Source: Sergeia podlipaevii
Lineage: Eukaryota; Euglenozoa; Kinetoplastea; Trypanosomatida; Trypanosomatidae
Length of the DNA: 24,467 nucleotides
Assembly: GCA_030849805.1 (NCBI GenBank)
Contig: JASANZ010001918.1
Location: 1-24,467, forward strand
Direction of reading: 5' to 3'
This document shows, one piece after another, positions 8,712 to 19,100 of the stretch; position 1 is the first letter of the stretch; every line of letters begins with the position of its first letter. The translations under genes were made by a program, and so were the position numbers. The notes under the pieces are model-generated. The model had not been told where the DNA came from and did not search any database. It saw nothing but the letters and a program-made list of their open reading frames with translations.

Positions 8712-8783
8712 GGTCCTATAGTGTAGTGGTTATCACTTCGGACTTTGAATCCGGAAACCCAGGTTCGAACCCTGGTAGGACCA
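8712..8783 (+). tRNA. tRNA-Gln (anticodon TTG)
   Basis: 72 nt. Acceptor GGTCCTA with TAGGACC, anticodon stem TCGGA/TCCGG with loop CTTTGAA, T arm CAGG-TTCGAAC-CCTGG region, discriminator A. A six-T terminator lies at 8785-8790. It is head-to-head with tRNA-Leu, 73 bp apart. Confidence 0.97.
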
Positions 8784-8835
8784 ATTTTTTGCTCTTCGAC
8801 TCTTTCTTTTGAAGGACAGCAAGAACGAAAAAAAA

Positions 8836-8908
8836 TACGCGGGGCGGGGTTCGAACCCGCGACGTTCTGCGTGTAAAGCAGACATCATAACCACTAGATC
8901 ACCCACGC
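8836..8908 (-). tRNA. tRNA-Val (anticodon TAC)
   Basis: 73 nt on the minus strand. Acceptor GCGTGGG with CCCGCGT (wobble pairs at 1-72 and 4-69), anticodon stem TCTGC/GCAGA with loop TTTACAC, T arm GCGGG-TTCGAAC-CCCGC, discriminator A. A strong eight-T terminator follows (A run 8828-8835). Confidence 0.96.
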
Positions 8909-8971
8909 CTTGGAGAGATGCCCCTCAGCTGTTTAGCCGCTTCTTGGTAAGACGCGGAGAAAGCAAAAATA

Positions 8972-9115
8972 TAATCCTTCTGGAACCCTCTCCTGCCGTT
9001 CATCGAAACGCTCTCCGGGCGGAGAAGGCAACCATCATCATCAGGATTTGAAACTTGGTTTCTTTTCAATTAAGAGGTTGTACTCATAAAACGATTCTGT
9101 TCAGAGTACGGTCTT
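8972..9115 (-). ncRNA. U3: U3 small nucleolar RNA
   Basis: U3 directs early cleavages of the pre-rRNA. Read on the minus strand, the RNA begins AAGACCGTACT, the U3 box A'/A 5' end. Nucleotides 8-13 and 31-36 form a GTACTC/GAGTAC stem. Box C' (TGATGA, nt 73-78) faces a D-like box CAGA (nt 134-137), closed by a perfect AATCCT/AGGATT stem (nt 68-73 with 138-143). Inside, CCTTCTCC/GGAGAGGG (88-95 with 123-130) encloses box B (GAGCGTTT, 103-110) and box C (GATGAACG, 112-119). The stem ends at nt 143 and a T5 run starts at nt 147, so the length is about 144 nt, the size known for trypanosome U3. The 5' end is 97 bp from the 5' end of divergent tRNA-Lys, the known spacing for companion-tRNA promoters. 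Exact ends are inferred. Confidence 0.88.
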
Positions 9116-9212
9116 ACTCTCTTCTTAGCAATGCCCACCACCCGGCACGAAAACCAGATATTGATGTGGAAGAAACATTAAGGGAGCAAAACACAGTATT
9201 TTCCTCTGCAAG

Positions 9213-9285
9213 GCATTCCTAGCTCAGTCGGTAGAGCGTCTGGCTTTTAACCAGATGGTCGTGGGTTCGATCCCCACGGAGTGCG
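9213..9285 (+). tRNA. tRNA-Lys (anticodon TTT); companion of U3
   Basis: 73 nt. Acceptor GCATTCC with GGAGTGC, D stem GCTC/GAGC, anticodon stem TCTGG/CCAGA with loop CTTTTAA, T arm GTGGG-TTCGATC-CCCAC, discriminator G. A five-T terminator lies at 9288-9292. Its internal A box (from about 9220) and B box (about 9264-9274) probably also drive U3 transcription, because in trypanosomes divergent tRNA boxes serve as the extragenic promoter of U3, U6 and 7SL genes. Confidence 0.97.
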
Positions 9286-9332
9286 GCTTTTTCATGCGCT
9301 ACCACACATTTTTCTGTGCTTGAGAAAAGGTC

Positions 9333-9404
9333 TGCGTTCGCCGGGAGTCGAACCCGGGTCATCCGCTTGGAAGGCGGAGATCTTAACCGTTAGACCACGA
9401 ACGC
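9333..9404 (-). tRNA. tRNA-Gly (anticodon TCC)
   Basis: 72 nt on the minus strand. Acceptor GCGTTCG with CGAACGC, anticodon stem TCCGC/GCGGA with loop CTTCCAA, T arm CCGGG-TTCGACT-CCCGG, discriminator A. A four-T terminator follows (A4 at 9325-9328). Confidence 0.97.
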
Positions 9405-9487
9405 TTGTCACCCGAAATACAGGTGCACGGTTTTGATGTCTCTGTAGTTGGAAAACAAGCGCGAAAGAAACGTCTGTGTGATGCCGC

Positions 9488-9561
9488 GCTCCCGTGGTCT
9501 AGTTGGTTAGGACGCTGGTCTTATGAACCGGATGTCGCGGGTTCGAGCCCCGCCGGGAGCA
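9488..9561 (+). tRNA. tRNA-Ile (anticodon TAT)
   Basis: 74 nt. Acceptor GCTCCCG with CGGGAGC, anticodon stem CTGGT/ACCGG with loop CTTATGA, T arm GCGGG-TTCGAGC-CCCGC, discriminator A. A six-T run at 9567-9572 is backed by a second, longer T run at 9577-9587. It is head-to-head with tRNA-Gly, 83 bp apart. Confidence 0.97.
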
Positions 9562-10179
9562 AACCATTTTTTCAATTTTTTTTTTTTCGTGTGGCCCCTT
9601 TTGAACTGAGCACCAACGTCGCTTATGAGTTACGCGCAACCACTGCGGTAGAACGGCAAGGTCGGCCGTGGTGAAGTGTCTCGCTGTCGGTCCTGAAGTT
9701 TGGAGTCTTCCAAACTGTTTCGGTCGATCCAGTTGTGCTACAAATGCTTGTGTTAACTCATCTGCTGTGTGGCATCAAGAAACCACCAAGTCGCAGTATA
9801 TTTTGAGAGGCGACGCCTTTTCCTTTATTTACATAAATAATCGTTCTGAAAAATGAAACAAAAGGAAAAGAGTGAAAGAAAAAGTGCAACACTTGCAGAG
9901 ACGTTTCATAGTCAAAGACCAAAGCAAAAAGGAGAGCTTTGCACATTTTGTTGGTCACTGTGTTTGCCACAGCGTCGGAGACTTTTCAGTTTCCATTTTT
10001 CTCTCTATTTGAAAAGTATATATATATATCAACACTACAGTGAAAGAAAAGTGATTTTTAACGTCGCCCCTGGCGCATTCCCTCAATCAATTCAAAAACA
10101 AACAAGCGTGCTAAATCATATTGTCTATCCACATCCTACAACATCAAAACATAATATAACTTCTACTAAAAACAAAGAG
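9562..10179. other. Convergent spacer with an unexplained GC-richer island
   Basis: This lies between tRNA-Ile and the stop of the minus-strand kelch gene. About 9590-9780 is GC-richer and more complex than ordinary intergenic DNA here. It contains a perfect 8-bp hairpin (9697-9704 with 9709-9716, loop GTCT). No tRNA, 5S, 7SL or spliceosomal snRNA signature was recognised. From about 9790 the DNA turns AT-rich and would include the kelch 3' UTR, read on the minus strand. The boundary between the two transcription units should fall in or near this stretch. Confidence 0.5.
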
Positions 10180-13100
10180 TTAAAAATCAAAATCAGAATC
10201 CTGTAGCTGCGCCGGCAGCTCTGGTGTAGGCACCTGTACGGGAGCGTTTCCTGCCTCATAGGGAATCGCCTCACCAGCCTCTACTATGTTGCCGTGTCCC
10301 GCCACAAGAGTCGTACTCCGCGTCGGTGAAAAATCAGAGTACGACCCATCCGGTATATTGTCGATCGCCTCCGTGGTAGTGGTGCCCTCGGCTACATTAG
10401 TACGGCGACTGCTATGTCCGTGGCTCGAGCCATACGACTTATCATCATCTTCCCCATCCCTTTCCCCCGGCGTATCTTCGTGCAGACCCACATCTTCACT
10501 GGGATGATGCTCTTCATCTTCGGACTCAGCTTCCTGCCGGTACATCTCACCTACCCCACGTGGAGCCCCTTCCGCAGCTGACATGGACTGCTTGTGTATG
10601 CCCGAGGAAGCCTCCAAAGAGGCATCTGCGTATGTGTACGAATAGGACGACAAGCCTTCAGAAGGCATCGCCACCACCTCCTCCGTCTGAGAGCGCGGCT
10701 GCTCAACCTCGTCGGCGGACATCCGTTCATCAGCCAACCTTACATCTGCACTCTCACTAACATTAGTGGGTCCGGCCAGTGCGTCCTCATCGCTGACGGA
10801 TCGCTGCTCATCGTCAGCGGGTGCAGGCAGTGCGTCCTCATCACTGAACGATCGCTGCTCATCGTCAGCGGGTGCAGGCAGTGCGTCCTCATCGCTGACG
10901 GATCGCTGCTCATCGTCAGCGGGTGCAGGCAGTGCGTCCTCATCACTGAACGATCGCTGCTCACCGTCAGCGGGTGCAGGCAGTGCGTCCTCATCACTGA
11001 ACGATCGCTGCTCATCGTGAGCGCGTGAAGAGAGGGGTTCGCCATCGTCGAAAAGACCTTTAACGTCCGGTGCACCGAGCTGCTGTTCCCAATGTGTGTT
11101 TACTAGTGCTTTCCCCATTGTAGAATCTTCATCCCCTACCGAAAGCTCCCCGTCACGAAGACGTTCTCTGCGAGGCACAGAACTCTGACTCCCATTTAAC
11201 CTATCCACCAACAACCTGGCCACAATCAATGGGTCACTACATACCTGCTCATCACCTTTAATAGGACGGTGCTCCAACAACACAGGAGTACTTTCCGGAT
11301 CAAGCGGCGCGGAGGCGCTCTTCTCCAGCTCATACTCGGAGTGCCTCTCGGACGCCTCGGAGCGCACGTCGTTGTCAAGCGGCGCGGAGGCGCTCTTCTC
11401 CAGCTCATATTCGGACTGCCTCTCGGACGCCTCGGAGCGCACGTCGTTGTCAAACGGCGCGGAGGCGCTCTTCTCCAGATCATACTCGGAGTGCCTCTCG
11501 GACGCCTCGGAGCGCACGTCGTTGTCCAGCGGCGCGGAGGCGCTCTTCTCCAGCTCATACTCGGACTGCCTCTCGGACGCCTCGGAGTGCACGTCGTCTT
11601 CAAGCGGCGCGGAGGCGCTCTTCTCCATCTCATACTCGGAGTGCCTCTCGAACATCGCTGATGGGATTTCGTATGAGAGTTGTCCAGATTCTTTTTGCTG
11701 TGCTATATCTGGTTGTAGTGGAGTTATGTTCTGGGCGAGTATTGGAGAGTTTGTAGCCGCGGCTGCGTGGAATAGTGTTGAGTTATTGCGCGATGTTGGT
11801 TCCACTGCCTTGGCGGATGGGTCACTTGATAGAGAGCTCTTGCGAGGAGATGAAGCTGCGGTGCTGGACTCAAAGTCGTCGTTGCTGTAGGGTTGCACGG
11901 AGTCTTCGATGGAAGGTACGTGGTGAATGCGCTGCTGAGGTGGGGACGAAGGTTGTTCTGCGCTCTGTACGCTTGACGCTGTTGACATGTTGCTGTCATG
12001 GTTGCGGGGATGGGCGTTAGAATGGGATGAGGCAGAATGGTGCGAGGAGGCTGGGGGTGAAGAGAGGGGGGAGCGAGGAGAAGATGAAGGTGGAGCAGGT
12101 GCGTCTCGTGATGCGCGGTTGTAGTCAATGGCTGGCTTGCGAGGCTGTGGGGAGTACTCAGGTTGCTGCGCTGGCTTATCATTAACGTAAAGGTGGCGCG
12201 CTGCCGTGTTTGTGCTCTCTTCTTGCCTGTGAGGAGTGCGGGGTGTGTATTCGTCTTCTAGAGGGGTTTCGAGAGATAGTCGCTGACGCTCCATGTGGTC
12301 CTGCGTGCTGGTTTGCTTCGAAGGGCTTTGCGAGGCGGCTCTTGCATTGGATGTACTCTTCATCTGTGAGGAATCCAAAATAGTTCGAGGAGATGAAGCC
12401 GCTGCGTCAGCCGCACCAGGTGAAGGTGCACGAGCGGCGCTGCTGCTACCGTATGTGCGGCACTCCAGCTCCTCCATGTGAATTCGGCGTGTGGCCAGTT
12501 CTTGATAGTAGAGGCGGGAGACCAGGCGGTTCTGCTGAGAAGGCGTGAGAGTCGCAAAGGAAGAGATGACTGGCTGTCGAGAGTGCAGATGTGAACGCGT
12601 TCTCCTTGTGCCTGTCGTTGCCGCGGCCGCTGTACTGTGTGGTTGTGCGCTTCTTGGAGCAGAGAGCGCTGGCGTGGTGCGCCGGGCGGAAGAGAAACCC
12701 GCTGGCGAAGACGACGCAGGAGGCCGTGGTGCAGTAAAACTGGTTGCGTTGCGCTTGGAGGCAAAAGCAGAGTCAATGGTAGAGTAGTAGCGACCATGCC
12801 GACTAGAGCTCATCAGACTCTGGGCTCGTGTACCTGGTTCGCCTGCCGTCGCTGGTCTGGACCTGTTCTGTGAAGAGCGTTGAACCGCACCGGCACTGGA
12901 GGTACGCGGCGGATGTGGAGGAGGAACTGCAATGATACGTCTCGAAATAGGCGCGCCAGATGTGGAAGAACACCCAAGCGCACGTAAGCGTGGGGCGGCA
13001 CCTGCTGTGTATACCCCGCTCGACGCGGCTCGCTGCAGCGGTGCTTTCGTGCTCTCAATCGGCTGTTGTGGGGGAAGCCCTGGCGTGCAAAACACAACCG

Positions 13101-16100
13101 TACAGGGTTCCGCAGTAGGGCCGCAAGTGACAACAGAGCCTGGTACCTCACCATCATAACCGGTAGCTGTTGAGCCAGCCTGAATAAGATCGGCATCGCT
13201 TGCCAGGGGCACCTCCTCTCCTCCAACCAGTAAAACTTGGGCAACGACATCGCCAGCGTGTTTCGGCAGACCGCGGCGAGCGTGGCGGCGGCGGTGAGGA
13301 GAAGCACACTCCAGGGCTCCAAGCCGGAGGCCGATACGAGGGGGGATCGGACCGCATTCAGTGACAACACGGCGCCAGAAGTGGGTGGCGGTACTGAGCA
13401 AGAAGATGTTCAGCGTATCCGTTTCGGGGACTGCTCCCGCAAGGAGCAGGCAAGGACATCCAGCAATGTCAGTACACAGCATATCGGGGTGCATCATTGG
13501 TGGTGGCTTTAGTGACCCATTTGTTTCAACTGGACTCCACATGCGAGTGATAAGGTCAAGACGATAGAGGTCGTTCAAGATGGCGATCCTCGTTTTGCTA
13601 TCGTCGCCGCTAGCTCCGCCTAGTACGACATCCTCGTCGTCACAATCTTCAGTGCGTGGCTTTCTCAACTTATTTTCTTTCTTGTCGCGCACCGTAGCGT
13701 CATCCTCGCCACTGCCGCCGAATACGTACATGGAGTTTTCATGGAGAGCGGCAGCGTGTCCGTAGCGTGGCTTGGGTGTAGATGCTGGTCCTCCAAACGT
13801 ACCTCGCACCGACCACGTCTCCGTCCGCAAGTCCAAGAAGCACAGGAGGGCACAATCACAAATGCGCTCAATCACCTTGGAGCTGCGCTTCTTCTTCTGG
13901 CTATCACGCGGAACAGCCGTCTTTCCTCCTACCACAACCATATAATCGTCATACAGTACTGCACTGTGAGCCCAGCGAGCGGGTGGTGTGCTCATGACGG
14001 CCATTGAGGGGCTCTCGCTGCCGTTAAAGCTATGGCTAGTGCTTCGCCCGGCCGCCTGCCGAGGCAGCAGGACCGCCTCGCCGTCTCTCAGGTGCACCCT
14101 CCAGACATCCGATAGATAGCCAAGACCGGCATGGTTTGGCGACTTCCGCCACTCGCGAGGAACCGCGCCAACCCCACAGGACGCGCTTTCTTCATCAACA
14201 GGACCGATACCTCCATAGATGTACACACAGCCACTGGACGGGCGGTACACAACACTGTGACCATGGCGAGGGGTGGGCCCAGCGGTATTGTGCTCTACTT
14301 CCATATCTGAGTCATTGATGCCATTCACGTCAAGCCCTTGTTCTCCTTTCCTCTTGAATTGCTTGCTAGTTGGTGTATAACTATCCAACGATGAGATAAA
14401 CTTGAAAGGCGACCACACACGCTCCTCAGGCCAAAAGAAGAATGCCCGTGAAGAGGGGAAGCCTGAAGAAGGGTCCACTCCACCAAACACAAGCAATCCC
14501 TCCGCCCCACAGTGGGTCAAAGAGTGCAGCTTCACGTAGGGAGCGCCAGCAGACGGCTGCTTAACAATTGCAGACACAATCACATCGCATGGCCGCCGCT
14601 CCGCACCGAGTTCGCCCTCAGTGAAGGTGGTGCGCCATTGTGCATAGCCGGCTGCGCGCCTCTCCCGCTCTGTGCTGGCTGAGACAGCGAGATCACCGTG
14701 ATAGCAATCCAGCACAGGTGCGTAACGCCGACGGCTGATCCCAGCGAGAAAGCACAAACTTTCTTCACCAAACGTGTGCGAGGGTGAAGGATTGTCAAGC
14801 GTATCGATGGTGACGCATAGGGCACCTGTCTGGAAGCCCCATGGCATAGAAGCAGAATTCGCATTCGACGCAATCACGGAGGGCGGGGGTACGCGTTGCG
14901 AGTAGGCAAGGACAGAGGCGCATGTGCGTGTGGTGTAGGCATCACCAAAAATAAACGTCACTCGCGTCCGCTTATGAGCAGTAGTAGATACCACGGCTAC
15001 GCCAGTCCTCGAGTGGGACGCCGCTGCTGCTGCTGCTGTTGCTGCTGCTTCGTCACCAAGTCCGTCGGCGGCCACATCCGCAGCAGCGAAGAACGACTGA
15101 AGCGCAGTGGCAGAGTCCATCAAGTACTGTGGCATCTGAGCCAGCACCGCGGCATCATCCGCCACAAACAGCCGCTCTGCAAAGGGGTTCACTGTGAGTC
15201 CGCTAATACCAGTAATTGTGTTATTGGCACGCTCGGCGATCACTGCCTCTGCGTTGATCCCAGGCATCACCTCATGCAGCTGTTCCACAGAAGCGTCAGC
15301 GTAGTCCAGTGGTAGAGAGTGCACGGCCATGCCACCCACCTGCATGTCGTGCTCAGCTGGAGCACGCAAAACAAAAGTTCCGCGGAGTGCCCATAATCGA
15401 GGAGAAGGGCAGTAGGTGTCTGGCACGGTGGGTACCACACGAGGGGCACGAAGCCAAATCCCCTTGAGCTCCAACACGTACGCTGTACTGATGCGTATAG
15501 AACCGGCAAAGGCGCCGTGAAATGGACGATGTCTGCGTGCACCAGCAGCTGCCTCACAGGAGCTCGCAGCGGCCAGTGAGGGTGTAAGGTCAACCTCAGC
15601 GTAGTTATCCACCGTCATGCAGACGCGCTCTGCGCACAAGCGTGCCACTCTGGCCCACTCAGAGGACAGCGCGTCATCGCCTGCCTCCTCTGCATGGCCG
15701 TTCTCATCACTGCTGCTCCCTTCAAAAGATCCACTCACGTCCATGTCCTTCTTCTTGTTCTTGTTCTTATCCAAAAGGCTACTCTTCTCCTCATACACAA
15801 CACGACTGCGCACACTGCGCAACGTACTCTTGAGCTCCGCAAATATGTCCTCAGTACCAGAAGAAGGTGTGGCGAGAGCAACGCATAGGCAGAGGCGGTC
15901 GCTCGTTGTGGTGAGCAACACGGGCTCGCTGGGACTGCTGGCATTACCAGGCGTGAGGAGAGCCGAGGAGGAAGTGAAATCGCGGCTTGGGCTCCACTCT
16001 TGAAAAATCCACTCCTCACGTGTAAGCCCCGGATTCTGTATCAGCGCCGCATTCCACGCGCATTCAATGCTCTCTGGTGTACTGAAACTAGGTCTGAACC

Positions 16101-19100
16101 ACACTCTGGCCTTCACAGGGGCCGCGGCCTCGGCACTTGTAGAGCTGTTAGTGGAGCTGCGAAGCACACGCACAGAGTGCAGTAAGAGCGCCGCTGTACT
16201 GTTGCTATCATAGCGGCATCGCTCCAACGCATAGTCAGCGCGCACGCAAGTGACCTCGTCGTGCTGCGTACGGTGGCTAATGTACGGGGTAGCGTAAGAT
16301 GTGTGCAGAGCAGTAGCGTCAAGTACGGTGGTCTTGCTGCGATCGCGGTCTGCAGCTGACTTCAGCTTCGCCATGTTGAGAGAGAGTACATATGATGCCA
16401 CTGGACCTGTTACTCCCATTTGCTTTTGTTGTCTCTCTCTCTTGGCAGTAGCAGCAGTCATGATCAGTGACGTGCCCAGTGATCTTGCAGTCTTTGGATA
16501 CTTCTCGAGGGTGATATGCATTGTCTGTGAGTCTGGTTTATATTTACGAGGGAGGACCAGATACTGATTGACGTGCAAGAAGGCATCGCTGCGGGAGCTG
16601 CTGCTCTCTGCCAGTGTCATCAACTGGCTAGCTGCCATGCAATGTGAAGTACCCAGCACACGGCCGGTGCGCACATCCGTGATGATGATACGATACCGCG
16701 TGCCCTCCTCGATGTTGTTGCTACTGCCTGCGGCTGCCAGCTGCGTCACTATCAAGGGTGTGATGGTAAGAGATAACTGATAAAGACAAAGAGAGCTTCT
16801 ACCATTTTGTTGCTGTGGTTGCGATCGCTGCTGGCTGTATACATCCCATTCATCAGAAGCATCATTGATAAAGCGATACCGTAGTGTGCAACTCGGTGAG
16901 TTCGGTACAGACACCCACGTGTTCATTCCTGAAAACCACAGCGGAAGTGAAGCAGTGAGTCGCAGCTTCGTCTCAGAGGGCTCCTCAATAGACGGTCCTT
17001 CGGCAATCGTCAACACTCCGTATGGTTGTTCAACGTTAAACGAGATAGGCTGCACACACGAATTGCCGGATGCCTCCTTGACGCCAAAAGTCACCACAAT
17101 AGGCTGGCATTGAATCGCGCTAGTGCTTCCTCCTGCATCTCCAGTGCACGCGCTGCCGCCACGCAACGCTCTCTTTACATCCATCGCAGTGGTCAACATG
17201 CTTGAAGTGGACGAGGAGAACGGTTGTGATAACCATGCAGTCATGACGCTCGGCTTCTTAGCCTCGCTGTGGTAGTTGCTTGATTCGTCGTTTGGTGTCA
17301 CGATCACTTGAAGTCGCACCGGACCCTCTTGAGGAACACGAGAACGTAAGTTCAGAACTGCCTCGCGAAATGCGCCTACAGTACAACAGGTCCATCGCGC
17401 CTCAAGTGTGTCCTCGACGCCAGTAAACTGCATCATCACAGAAGTACTCGCGTCATCGGTGGCAGTTGACATGTGAACCGTCTGCGTGGCGCTCCACAGT
17501 GTCGTGGTGGTCACTGCACTGCTGCCCTGCTGAGTCTGAAACAGCTCCTTGAGCGTGCATGTAGCTGTAATATTGAAAGACATGTCAGCCTGTCTCGCTT
17601 CACTGACGCTGCGATTGTTTTCCTTTCCTTCATCGCTCTTGGCACATAAGCGGGTAATGAGCACAGGCTCGCTCACCTGAGGTACCACACACGCGACGCC
17701 GCGTGTGCATGGCAGCGTCGTGAACGTGTAATTCGTCTCCTCTTCAGCGGTGGCTACAGCAGTACTTGCAACACTAGTTGAGGATAACGACGCAGACGCG
17801 GCCATACCCGCATCATCGTGTGTGATGCTGCTTTGACCACTTGTATGGTGAACACGCCAGTTCACACTGGCATTCGCAACGCGATTGGGGTCTGCATCCG
17901 GGCGAGAGGAAAGAGAAACTACTTCCATGTAAACCACCAGTGTCGTAGCGGGGACACCTTCAAACAAGTTGGCCGCGGTAGGCGTCGGAGCTACTGGGTG
18001 AACAAAGCTGCGGTGATCTATTTCTGTCGTGCTAGTCGGAGCGGTCCTCCGTGCACCACCCAGTGCTGCTGCTGTTGATGTTACTGCAGGATTGGGGGTA
18101 TCGATACTGCCAGTTGAGATTGTGGCGTCACGCTTCTCCGTCTCACATCTATCCTTCGATATAGTCGCTACTGCTGCTGTGGTTGTCGCTGGTGGAGGGA
18201 GCAAGAAACGTTCGTCGTGGTGGTCTGCATTGATGTCTTCTGCTTGACGCCCTTCATGGTGGTAGGCAACAATATTGCTGGGGTAGAACTCATCTTCTTC
18301 GCGGCTATCCTTGTCGTGGCCATCGCTGGCGGTGCGTGTGTGATGTGACTGAGAGTTGGGCACAATGTCAGGAACCGTCTCAAACTGAACGCGGCTGTTG
18401 TGGCGGTAGTTATCGGGCTTTCGCCGACGTGTGCTCGTTGACGATGCATGTGAGACTGGCGGTGATACCACCGAAGGTTCTTTCACTTCCGCTAAACCAT
18501 GCTCTGCGGGAACTGTGTGTACCGGGTGGTGATCACGTTCAGCAAGAAGAGCGACCGTAAGAGGTGAGACGGACACGTTTGTGTCGTCCCCGTGGGCAGT
18601 CAGTCCCTCTGCATGATCAGCAATAGCAGAGGCTTCTCCGTGAGAGGGCGTCGCACTTAATACAGAACTCCCCGTTGCAGCCTCAATGGCATCCACTCCG
18701 TGTTCTTCTTGTGACTCCACAGCGCCATCGTCGTCGACGCTGTGGAGCTCGTTCTCATCCAGAGAAGCAGTCAACGAATTAGATGCTACCTCTTGCACCT
18801 CCTCCTGCTGAGGTGGCTGAACCGTGCCGTCGTCTTCCACCGCGTTGGCAGTATCGTAAGGCTCTGCTGAATCAGACTTGCTCGCTATATCATTGCGCTC
18901 CTCCTCCACTTCTTCTGCGCCCTCATCCACCTCCACATTCTCTAGAAAGGGAGTGAGACGCTGCTCATGTTCGTGTTCTACGCTCTTGTCAGCATCAATG
19001 GCAACGTCCTGCACCTTCTTTTCATCGACATCAGCGCCACCGCCAGTTTCCTCATCCGGCTCTGGCCGTGCTTCTTGCTGTTGCTGCTGCTGCTGCTCCC

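Noticed and set aside
8909..9212. 7SL RNA or an extra tRNA in the long gap of the tRNA cluster
   Set aside because: No SRP domain IV motif or second tRNA fold is present. The U3 boxes and the 144-nt length explain the gap.
10777..11653. CRISPR-like regular repeats
   Set aside because: The units are contiguous, in frame and without unique spacers, inside a coding gene of a eukaryote.
11226..11890. Long open frames on both strands across the 75-bp repeat
   Set aside because: Units that are multiples of 3 bp and GC-rich stay open in several frames. Only the minus-strand frame continues through the full 3,199-aa protein.
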